DNA of 5,801 bases from SG8-41 sp036397875 (GTDB taxonomy: Bacteria; Pseudomonadota; Gammaproteobacteria; Burkholderiales; SG8-41), in the NCBI GenBank assembly GCA_036397875.1, contig DASWIC010000088.1, positions 1-5,801 of the forward strand, in the 5' to 3' direction. A program made the translations under genes and the position numbers. Positions 1 to 5,322 of the stretch are shown here, in pieces. Each line of letters begins with the position of its first letter. Position 1 is the first letter of the stretch. The notes under the pieces are model-generated. The model did no database searches. It saw nothing but the letters and a program-made list of their open reading frames with translations, and was not told where the DNA came from.

Positions 1-744
1 ATCGCCACGGTGACGCTCAACCGCCCGGAAAAACTGAACGCGCTCACCAAGCCCATGTGGCAGCGGCTCGGCGAGGTGATGCGCGAACTGTCCGCCGACG
101 ACGGCCTGCGCTGCCTGGTGCTGCGCGGTGCGGGCGAGAAATCGTTCGCCCCCGGAAACGACATTTCGGAATTCGCCAACACGCGTTCCAATTCGGCACA
201 GGCCAGGGAATACGGCGAAGTGCACCACGAAGCCCTGGCCGCCTTGTACGAATGCCGCCATCCGATGGTGGCGCTGATCCATGGGATCTGTGTCGGTGGC
301 GGACTCGAGATCGCGGCGCTGTGCGACCTGCGCGTCTGCGGAACATCGAGTCGCTTCGGCATCCCCATCAACCGCCTCGGGTTGACGCTCGGCCTGCGCG
401 AGATGCAGGGATTGCTGTCGCTTGTGGGCAAGGCGGTGACGCTGGAGATCCTGCTCGAAGGCCGCGTGTTCGACGCCGACGAGGCGTACCGCAAGGGGCT
501 GGTGAATCGCGTGGTGCCCGACAAGACAGTGGAAGAAGAGGCCTATGCCACCGCCCGCCGCATCGCGGACGGTGCCCCGCTCGTCAACCGCTGGCACAAG
601 CAGTTCATCGAGCGCCTCTCCGTTCGTGCCGAAATCGCCCCGGCGGAATGGGACGAGGGCTTCGCCTGCTTCGACACCGAGGACTACCGGGAGGGAGTGG
701 ATGCCTTCCTGAAAAAGCGCAAGCCCGGCTTCAAGGGCCGCTAG
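1..744 (+). CDS. Enoyl-CoA hydratase/isomerase (crotonase) family protein, 5'-truncated by the window edge
   Basis: Crotonase-fold proteins act in the cytoplasm on CoA thioesters, as hydratases, isomerases, decarboxylases or hydrolases. The frame is open from base 1, and the codons before the GTG at 10 (I-A-T) continue the family's typical N-terminal strand leading into TLNRPEKLNAL. The GTG is therefore probably internal, with some 10-15 residues missing upstream. Counting from that GTG: the oxyanion-hole segment SFAPGNDISEF lies at residues 45-55, GGGLE at 96-100 carries the first catalytic Glu (E100, equivalent to E144 of rat crotonase), and VCGTSSRFGIPINRLG follows at 109-124. The second catalytic Glu (rat E164, in FGQPE) is replaced by Ile120. 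The remaining fold is complete, through GLVNRVVPD to a basic C-terminus ending KPGFKGR. With one Glu missing, classical hydratase activity is doubtful; isomerase or another CoA chemistry is possible. The family is certain, the substrate unknown. The gene converges on kup and shares its stop region. Confidence 0.93.
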   Translation: MATVTLNRPEKLNALTKPMWQRLGEVMRELSADDGLRCLVLRGAGEKSFAPGNDISEFANTRSNSAQAREYGEVHHEALAALYECRHPMVALIHGICVGGGLEIAALCDLRVCGTSSRFGIPINRLGLTLGLREMQGLLSLVGKAVTLEILLEGRVFDADEAYRKGLVNRVVPDKTVEEEAYATARRIADGAPLVNRWHKQFIERLSVRAEIAPAEWDEGFACFDTEDYREGVDAFLKKRKPGFKGR

Positions 745-2630
745 ATCTGCACCTGCGTTCCCAGCTCGATCACGCGGTTGGTCGGGATGTTGAAATATTC
801 GACCGCGCTGCCGGCGTTTCGCGCCAGCGTGGCGAAGAACCGCTCGCGCCACAGCGCCATGCCCCCCGCCGCGCCGGCGACGGGGATCACGGTCTCGCGG
901 GAGAGGAAGAACGAGGTCTGCATCAGGTCGAACGCGAGCCCCATCGCGGGGGCGAGCTCGCTCAATGCGTGCCAGACGTCGGGACGGTCCATGAAGCCGA
1001 ACGCCAGCGTCACCCGGTAGCACTCGTTGCCCAGCGACTCCACCGCAACGCGCTCTCCCGGGGTTACTGTCGGCACGTCCCTCACGGTCACGGTGAGGAA
1101 AACCACGCGCTGGTGCAGCACCTTGTTGTGGTACAGGTTGTGCAGCAGCGAGTGCGGGACCACGTCGGGCGTCGCCGTCAGGAACACCGAGGTGCCGGGC
1201 ACGCGCCGCGGCGCCTCCCGGAACAGCGATTCCAGGAACGGCTCCAGCGGGACGGTGGACGCCCGCAGCCGCCCGAACAGGATTTCGCGCCCGCGCCGCC
1301 AGGTCATCATCAGCGTGAACATCGCCAGGCCGAGAACCAGGGGGAACCAGCCGCCATCCATGAACTTCAGCAGGGCCGACGAGAAGAACGCGATGTCGAT
1401 GACGAAAAAGAATGCGGTGGCGACGATGCACAGCGCCAGCGGATAGCCCCAGCCATAGCGAATCACGAAGAAGGTAAGGATGGTAGTGACCGTCATGGTG
1501 CCGGTGACCGCAACGCCGTAGGCCGAGGCGAGATTGGAGGAGTTGCCGAAGCCCACCACCGCGGCGATCACCAGGACGAGGAGCGCCCAGTTGATCGCGG
1601 GAATGTAGATCTGGCCGATCGTCCTGGCCGAGGTGTGCACGACGTTCATGCGCGGGAGGAAACCGAGCTGGATCGCCTGCCGGGTGATCGAGTACGCGCC
1701 CGAGATCGTCGCTTGCGAGGCGATCACCGTCGCCGCCGTGGCGAGGGCGACCATCGGATAGAGCGCCCACGAGGGAAACGCGAGGTAGAACGGGTTGGAT
1801 ATCGCCTGGGGACTGGCAATCAGCAGCGCCCCCTGGCCGAAATAGTTGAGCACGAGTCCGGGCAGCACCAGGCCGAACCAGGCCGCGCGCACCGGCCATT
1901 TGCCGAAATGCCCCATGTCGGCGTAGAGCGCCTCCGCGCCGGTGAACGCGAGCAGCACCGCCCCCAGCACGACGAACGAGGCGAAACCGTGCCCGGTGAC
2001 GAAACCGAACGCATGCCGGGGATCGAGCGCCGCGAGCACCACCGGATGCTGCACGATGTTCCAGACGCCGACCGCGCCGAGCGCGAGAAACCACAGCAAG
2101 CACACCGGTCCGAACAGCGCGCCCACGACCGCGGTGCCGTGCCGCTGGAACAGGAACAGCGCGATCAGCACGCCGATCGCCACGGGCAGCACGTACGGCT
2201 TCAGCGCGGAAGTGCCAACCTCCAGCCCCTCTACCGCGGAAACGACCGATATCGCCGGCGTCAGCACGGCCTCGCCGTAGAACAGGGACGCGCCGAAAAG
2301 TCCCAGCACCAGGATGAACGGCCGCAGGCCCGCGCGCCCGCGCACGGCGGAGGTGGCGAGCGCGATCAGCGCCATGGTGCCGCCCTCGCCCCGGTTGTCG
2401 GCGCGCATCACCAGCACGACGTACTTGAGCGACACGACGATGATCAGCACCCAGAATATCGCCGACAGCCCGCCGAGGATGTTGGCGGCGGTGAGCGCAA
2501 TGCCGTGGCCGGGCGCGAAGGTTTCCTTGACGGCGTAGAGCGGGCTCGTGCCGATATCGCCATAGACGACGCCGAGCGCAAGCAGCGTCAGCGCTGCGCG
2601 CGATTGCTGCTGAGGGGAGCTCTCGGCCAC
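741..2630 (-). CDS. kup: Kup-family low-affinity potassium transporter
   Basis: Inner-membrane K+ uptake protein of the Kup/HAK/KT family, thought to be a K+/H+ symporter. The 629 residues are close to E. coli Kup (622), and the match runs over the full length. After a short cytosolic N-terminus, GVVYGDIGTSPLY lies at residues 20-32, RADNRGEGG at 76-84, FYGEAVLTPAIS at 117-128 and TGAEALYADMGHFGK near 230-244. The acidic residues reported as needed in E. coli Kup (D23, E116, E229, D408) correspond to D25, E120, E233 and the Asp of VIDIAFF. About twelve hydrophobic segments run to roughly residue 450, followed by a cytosolic domain with the family's C-terminal signature NRVIELGTQVQI. The start is GTG at 2630: an in-frame TAG lies 11 codons upstream with no ATG between, and the N-terminal length fits the family. 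No Shine-Dalgarno lies in the 10 nt before it; a strong hairpin does. It is probably a single-gene unit with its promoter in 2680-2850. Confidence 0.96.
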   Translation of the reverse strand: MAESSPQQQSRAALTLLALGVVYGDIGTSPLYAVKETFAPGHGIALTAANILGGLSAIFWVLIIVVSLKYVVLVMRADNRGEGGTMALIALATSAVRGRAGLRPFILVLGLFGASLFYGEAVLTPAISVVSAVEGLEVGTSALKPYVLPVAIGVLIALFLFQRHGTAVVGALFGPVCLLWFLALGAVGVWNIVQHPVVLAALDPRHAFGFVTGHGFASFVVLGAVLLAFTGAEALYADMGHFGKWPVRAAWFGLVLPGLVLNYFGQGALLIASPQAISNPFYLAFPSWALYPMVALATAATVIASQATISGAYSITRQAIQLGFLPRMNVVHTSARTIGQIYIPAINWALLVLVIAAVVGFGNSSNLASAYGVAVTGTMTVTTILTFFVIRYGWGYPLALCIVATAFFFVIDIAFFSSALLKFMDGGWFPLVLGLAMFTLMMTWRRGREILFGRLRASTVPLEPFLESLFREAPRRVPGTSVFLTATPDVVPHSLLHNLYHNKVLHQRVVFLTVTVRDVPTVTPGERVAVESLGNECYRVTLAFGFMDRPDVWHALSELAPAMGLAFDLMQTSFFLSRETVIPVAGAAGGMALWRERFFATLARNAGSAVEYFNIPTNRVIELGTQVQI

Positions 2631-2640
2631 TCGCGGCGGG

Positions 2641-2674
2641 TCACGGAGAGGAAGGCGCGAATCCTACTCCGTGA
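2641..2674 (-). promoter_or_regulatory. Stem-loop in the kup 5' leader, ending 10 nt before the GTG start
   Basis: On the kup-sense strand TCACGGAG pairs perfectly with CTCCGTGA (8 bp). After a single bulged T the stem continues AGGA/TCCT (4 bp), closing a 9-nt loop (TTCGCGCCT). The only purine-rich, Shine-Dalgarno-like bases near the start (GGAG and AGGA) sit in the 5' arm, 32-40 nt upstream and paired. The 10 nt between stem and start codon (CCCGCCGCGA) contain no ribosome-binding motif. There is no T-tract after the stem, so it is not an intrinsic terminator. The structure is seen directly; a role in controlling kup translation or mRNA stability is inferred. Confidence 0.5.
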
Positions 2675-2696
2675 TTAAACGAAAGGCAAAATCCAG

Positions 2697-2716
2697 ATGT
2701 TGCGATGCCGCAACGT
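2697..2716. promoter_or_regulatory. Dyad-symmetric element upstream of kup
   Basis: GTTGCGATGCCGCAAC (2699-2714) is a perfect 6-bp inverted repeat around a 4-bp centre. It extends by one further pair (A2697/T2716) across one mismatch. It lies 67-86 bp upstream of the kup start, between the start-proximal hairpin and an AT-rich patch that probably holds the promoter. It could be an operator for a dimeric regulator or a hairpin in the kup leader; the sequence does not decide. Confidence 0.35.
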
Positions 2717-2719
2717 CCG

Positions 2720-2768
2720 TAACTTGATGTTTAGAAGCATAAAGTTTTACCGGCCCATGGCAGTAAAC
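2720..2768 (-). promoter_or_regulatory. AT-rich patch, probable kup promoter region
   Basis: This is the most AT-rich stretch in an otherwise GC-rich window. On the kup strand it contains TTTACT, then GTAAAACTTTATGCTTC, with TATGCT (four of six bases matching TATAAT) as the best -10 candidate. No good -35 hexamer lies 16-18 bp upstream of it, so exact promoter boxes cannot be called. TTTAC and GTAAA at the two ends form a short 5-bp inverted repeat. The location and composition are the main support. Confidence 0.22.
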
Positions 2769-2851
2769 GCCAGCAAGCGCGGCGTGTTCGATTTCACTCG
2801 GTCGGCTGGAAACGGCCCGGTCTCACCCTGTAAGGACCGGCTGAATGCTTG

Positions 2852-2880
2852 AAAAAAAGGAGGGCTGCCAGCCCCCCTTT
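2852..2880 (-). terminator. Intrinsic (Rho-independent) terminator of tctBA
   Basis: Read on the minus strand, AAAGG-G-GGGCT pairs with AGCCC-T-CCTTT (ten pairs, one mismatch in the middle) around a 3-nt GGC loop, followed at once by a run of Ts (complement of the A-run at 2852-2858). The hairpin begins 28 nt after the tctA stop codon. This is a textbook geometry and ends the tctBA transcript before the kup promoter region, separating the two same-strand units. Confidence 0.88.
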
Positions 2881-2908
2881 CCCTTGTATCTATCTCCCCG
2901 CGCGCCGC

Positions 2909-4420
2909 TTACGGAGGGCTGCCGCTTTCGTACGCCTCGATCTTTTTCTTGCGGATGGCGGGCAGGATCATGGTGAGCAGGATCAGAATGGCTGCGATCA
3001 TGAACCCGAGACTGATCGGCCGGGTGAAGAACACCGTCGCGTCGCCGCGCGAAATCAGCAGTGCCCGGCGCAGGTTCTCCTCCATCAACGGTCCCAGCAC
3101 GAAGCCCAGGATGAGCGGCGCCGGCGGGCACTCGAGCTTCACGAGGACGTAGCCCAGGATGCCCATGATGCCGACGAGGTAGAGGTCCATCGCGCTGTTG
3201 TTGATGCTGAAGTTGCCCACCGCGCAGAACATGATGATCGACGGAAACAGCCAGCGGTAGGGAATTTTGAGCAGCTGCACCCACATCCCGACCAGCGGCA
3301 GGTTGAGGATCACCAGCATCGCGTTGCCGATCCACATGCTCGCAATGAGGCCCCAGAAGAGGTCGGGCTTGGCGGTCATCACCTGCGGCCCCGGCGCGAT
3401 GCCTTGTATGGTGAGCGCGCCCAGCATCAGCGCCATGGTGCCGCTGCCGGGTATGCCCAGGGTCAGCGTCGGTATGAACGCCGTCTGCGCCGCGGAGTTG
3501 TTGGCCGCCTCGGGGCCCGCGACGCCCTCGATTGCCCCCTTGCCGAAGCGCGACGGGTCCTTGGCCGATTTCTTTTCCAGCATATAGGCCGAGAACGAGG
3601 CGATGGAAGGCCCGGTGCCGGGCAGCGTGCCGAAGAAGGCGCCGATCCCCGTGCCGCGCAGGATCGGCATGATGGAGGCCTTGAGGTCCGCAAGGGTCGG
3701 CATGATGTTCTTGATCTTGGCAGTGAACACCTCGCCCTTTTCGGGGGTTTCGAGGTTTTTGACGATTTCGGAAACGGCGAACAGGCCCACCGCTACTACC
3801 GTGAAACCCATGCCGTCGGTCAGCTCCGGGATGCCGAAGGAGTAGCGCGCCATGCCGGAGTTCACGTCGGTGCCGATGATGCCCAACAGAAGCCCCAACA
3901 CGACCATCGCGAGAGCCTTCACCATGTCGCCGGACGAGAGACAGGCGGCGGCGATCAGGGCCATCAGCATCAGCGAGAAGTATTCCGGTGCACCGAACTT
4001 GAGCGCCATCTCAGCGATCGGCGGGCCGAACATCGCGATCAGCAGCGTTCCCACACAGCCGGCGAAAAACGAGCTGATCGCCGATATCGCGAGCGCCGGC
4101 CCGGCGCGCCCCTGGCGCGCCATCTGGTAGCCGTCGATGCAGGTCACCACGGAGGCCGTCTCGCCCGGCAGGTTCATCAGGATGGACGTGGTGGAGCCGC
4201 CGTACTGCGAGCCGTAATAAATGCCGGCCAGCATGATGAGCGCCGGTATCGGCGGCAGGTTGAAGGTGATCGGCAGCAGCATGGCGATCGTGACCAGAGG
4301 ACCGACGCCGGGCAGCACGCCGATCGCCGTGCCGACGAACACGCCGACGAAGCAATAGATCAGGTTCTGCAGCGACAGCGCAACGGAGAATCCGAATATC
4401 AGGTTGTTGAAGATGTCCAT
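2909..4420 (-). CDS. tctA: Tripartite tricarboxylate transporter large permease, TctA family
   Basis: Large membrane subunit of a TTT-family secondary transporter. It works with the small subunit TctB and a periplasmic binding protein (TctC/Bug) to import carboxylates such as citrate; the substrate here cannot be read from sequence. From ATG at 4420 the protein has 503 residues, normal for TctA, and is almost wholly hydrophobic, with about 12 membrane segments. The conserved N-terminal signatures are GVLPGVGPLVTIAMLLPITF (34-53) and GIYYGSQYGGSTTSILMNLP (66-85). The related second-half motifs GTLPGTGPSIASFSAY and GVAGPEAANNSAAQ, then LTLGIPGSGTMALMLGAL, fit the duplicated architecture of the family. 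A GTG at 4480 would add 20 polar residues overlapping tctB. The ATG is preferred because it begins at the family-typical MDIFNNL, has GGTGGGA 6 nt upstream (4427-4433), and follows the tctB stop by 2 bp, suggesting translational coupling. Confidence 0.95.
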   Translation of the reverse strand: MDIFNNLIFGFSVALSLQNLIYCFVGVFVGTAIGVLPGVGPLVTIAMLLPITFNLPPIPALIMLAGIYYGSQYGGSTTSILMNLPGETASVVTCIDGYQMARQGRAGPALAISAISSFFAGCVGTLLIAMFGPPIAEMALKFGAPEYFSLMLMALIAAACLSSGDMVKALAMVVLGLLLGIIGTDVNSGMARYSFGIPELTDGMGFTVVAVGLFAVSEIVKNLETPEKGEVFTAKIKNIMPTLADLKASIMPILRGTGIGAFFGTLPGTGPSIASFSAYMLEKKSAKDPSRFGKGAIEGVAGPEAANNSAAQTAFIPTLTLGIPGSGTMALMLGALTIQGIAPGPQVMTAKPDLFWGLIASMWIGNAMLVILNLPLVGMWVQLLKIPYRWLFPSIIMFCAVGNFSINNSAMDLYLVGIMGILGYVLVKLECPPAPLILGFVLGPLMEENLRRALLISRGDATVFFTRPISLGFMIAAILILLTMILPAIRKKKIEAYESGSPP

Positions 4421-4422
4421 GG

Positions 4423-4875
4423 TCAATCCCACCAGAAGAGGCGATAGGGCAGGCCGAGCCCGTAGATGAACACTGCCCACGCGAACAGGATCATGACCAC
4501 GGACAGAATGACGACTTCCTTGAATTTGAATTCATGGCCGGCAAGCGCGGACACGAAGAACAACACCACCAGCGACGGGATCATCCCGATCCGGTCCATC
4601 AGCCAGCCGAACACCCAGAACGACACCGTAATGAACGCCAGCGCTTTCCAGCCCCAGACGCTCTCCACCTTCTCGCCTGTGCGCAGGCCGCGCAGGCCGA
4701 CGTAAATGCCGAACGCGATGAAGATGCCGGCCAGCACCCGCGGGAAATAACCGGGGCCCATGCGCAACGTACTACCGAAGGGGTAATCGAGCGCCATGTA
4801 GAAAGCGATGGACCCGATCCCTATCATCAGCAGGCCGGCCAGGAAATCCTTGTTATCCTGCAACGGGACCTTCAT
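4423..4875 (-). CDS. tctB: Tripartite tricarboxylate transporter small permease, TctB family
   Basis: Small inner-membrane subunit of the TTT transporter, partner of TctA. The 150 residues are usual for TctB. A short cytosolic N-terminus is followed by hydrophobic segments at about 11-29, 42-60, 76-93, 97-112 and 119-140. The family signature RMGPGYFP (38-45) follows the first segment, and the C-terminus ends GLPYRLFWWD. The ATG at 4875 is well supported: AAGGAGGG lies 3-4 nt upstream on the minus strand (4879-4886), the best ribosome-binding site in the window. The gene is first in a two-gene unit with tctA 2 bp downstream. In Salmonella the order is tctC-tctB-tctA; here the position of tctC is taken by non-coding leader DNA, so the binding protein must be encoded elsewhere. 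Binding-protein genes of this type are abundant and often unlinked in betaproteobacteria. Confidence 0.94.
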   Translation of the reverse strand: MKVPLQDNKDFLAGLLMIGIGSIAFYMALDYPFGSTLRMGPGYFPRVLAGIFIAFGIYVGLRGLRTGEKVESVWGWKALAFITVSFWVFGWLMDRIGMIPSLVVLFFVSALAGHEFKFKEVVILSVVMILFAWAVFIYGLGLPYRLFWWD

Positions 4876-4921
4876 CTACCCTCCTTGTCCTCTACGGCGC
4901 GGCATCAACCGGCGCGCTCGA

Positions 4922-4961
4922 CCACGGCAGCCCCGCGAGTGCAACGGGGTACGAACCGTGG
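4922..4961 (-). promoter_or_regulatory. Long imperfect hairpin in the tctBA 5' leader
   Basis: On the plus strand CCACGG (4922-4927) pairs with CCGTGG (4956-4961), and inside it CCCCG (4931-4935) pairs with CGGGG (4945-4949) around a 9-nt loop, with a 3/6-nt internal loop between the two stems. It lies 47-86 nt upstream of the tctB start. On the tctB strand the T-run (complement of 4962-4967) precedes rather than follows the stem, so it is not a terminator of tctBA. It may be a leader structure that affects expression; function is unknown. Confidence 0.4.
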
Positions 4962-4982
4962 AAAAAAGCCATTCACACTGCA

Positions 4983-5018
4983 TAAGGGGGGATCGTTATC
5001 CGCATTTTTTGCCCCTTA
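4983..5018. promoter_or_regulatory. Nested inverted repeats in the tctBA upstream region
   Basis: TAAGGGG (4983-4989) and CCCCTTA (5012-5018) form a perfect 7-bp inverted repeat. Inside it, GGAT and ATCC (4990-4993 and 4998-5001) form a second small one around CGTT, followed by a T6 run. The nested arrangement about 110-145 bp upstream of tctB suits an operator or leader structure, but no promoter boxes could be matched with confidence. Confidence 0.28.
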
Positions 5019-5030
5019 CACCCTGCCTCC

Positions 5031-5106
5031 AGCGGATTGCTCCAGGCATTCCATGTCGGGGATGCTGGTGTCGGTCCACTATGTGCGAAGCGGATTCTAG
5101 CGGATT
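5031..5106. repeat. Three direct copies of AGCGGATT upstream of tctBA
   Basis: Exact AGCGGATT occurs at 5031-5038, 5089-5096 and 5099-5106. The last two are spaced exactly 10 bp start to start, one helical turn, which is the usual spacing of direct-repeat sites for a DNA-binding protein. The copies lie 156-231 bp upstream of the tctB start in otherwise featureless non-coding DNA. The repeats are seen directly; binding by a regulator is inference. Confidence 0.35.
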
Positions 5107-5207
5107 TCGGCTGTCATATCGAGGGTTCCGGCGCAACCCGTTTATGCGCCGGCAACACCGGGGTGGGTCGCTCTATTCCGTGATCCCGTTCCCCGCACGA
5201 CCCCCCA

Positions 5208-5240
5208 CCCCATGTCCTTCACCCGGAGGAGGAAAAGGGG
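5208..5240. repeat. Degenerate palindromic intergenic element
   Basis: This is an imperfect palindrome centred on 5224: CCCC...GGGG at the ends, then CC/GG, and CC/GG flanking the centre, with about 12 of 16 positions pairing. Surrounding sequence reads CCCCCCACCCC on one side and GGGG-rich on the other. It resembles the dispersed palindromes of general form CCCTCTCCC-n-GGGAGAGGG found between genes in many GC-rich proteobacteria. The 90 bp after the Sua5-like stop hold no good terminator, so this palindrome might serve as its transcript end. Assignment is by pattern only, without a copy-number check. Confidence 0.4.
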
Positions 5241-5322
5241 CATCCGGACGAGGGGCCGGGCGCTCGCAAGAGTCCTCCAGGAAGGTCGCACTGCGGAGGG
5301 AATTTCCGGTCCGTTCCGCGAG

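Noticed and set aside
709..731. Possible kup terminator: AAGCC-GGCTT palindrome followed on the minus strand by GCGC and five Ts
   Set aside because: The stem is only 4-5 bp with almost no loop, and the bases encode the conserved basic C-terminus of the crotonase-family protein. Too weak to call.
57..2678. Very long plus-strand open frame (873 codons) spanning the crotonase and kup genes
   Set aside because: It is rich in Arg, Gln, Glu, His and Asp with no family resemblance. It is the antisense shadow of kup in GC-rich DNA, and both genes beneath it have clear homologous motifs.
2849..4447. Long plus-strand open frame opposite tctA
   Set aside because: The composition is again typical of antisense GC-rich shadow frames (H/R/Q/D-rich), with no recognisable motif, and it starts inside the tctBA terminator.
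4421..4480. GTG at 4480 as the tctA start
   Set aside because: It would overlap tctB by 58 bp and add 20 residues atypical for TctA. The ATG at 4420 has an SD and the usual N-terminus.
4990..5010. Plus-strand terminator-like hairpin GGAT-CGTT-ATCC followed by T6
   Set aside because: The stem has only 4 bp, and no plus-strand gene precedes it for it to terminate.
5016..5054. 12-codon ORF on the minus strand
   Set aside because: There is no ribosome-binding site and no coupling to the next ORF; it is expected by chance.
5063..5078. GG-N10-GC pattern on the minus strand upstream of tctB as a sigma-54 promoter
   Set aside because: Only the GG/GC core matches. The rest of the TGGCAC-N5-TTGCA consensus does not, and such cores are frequent by chance in GC-rich DNA.
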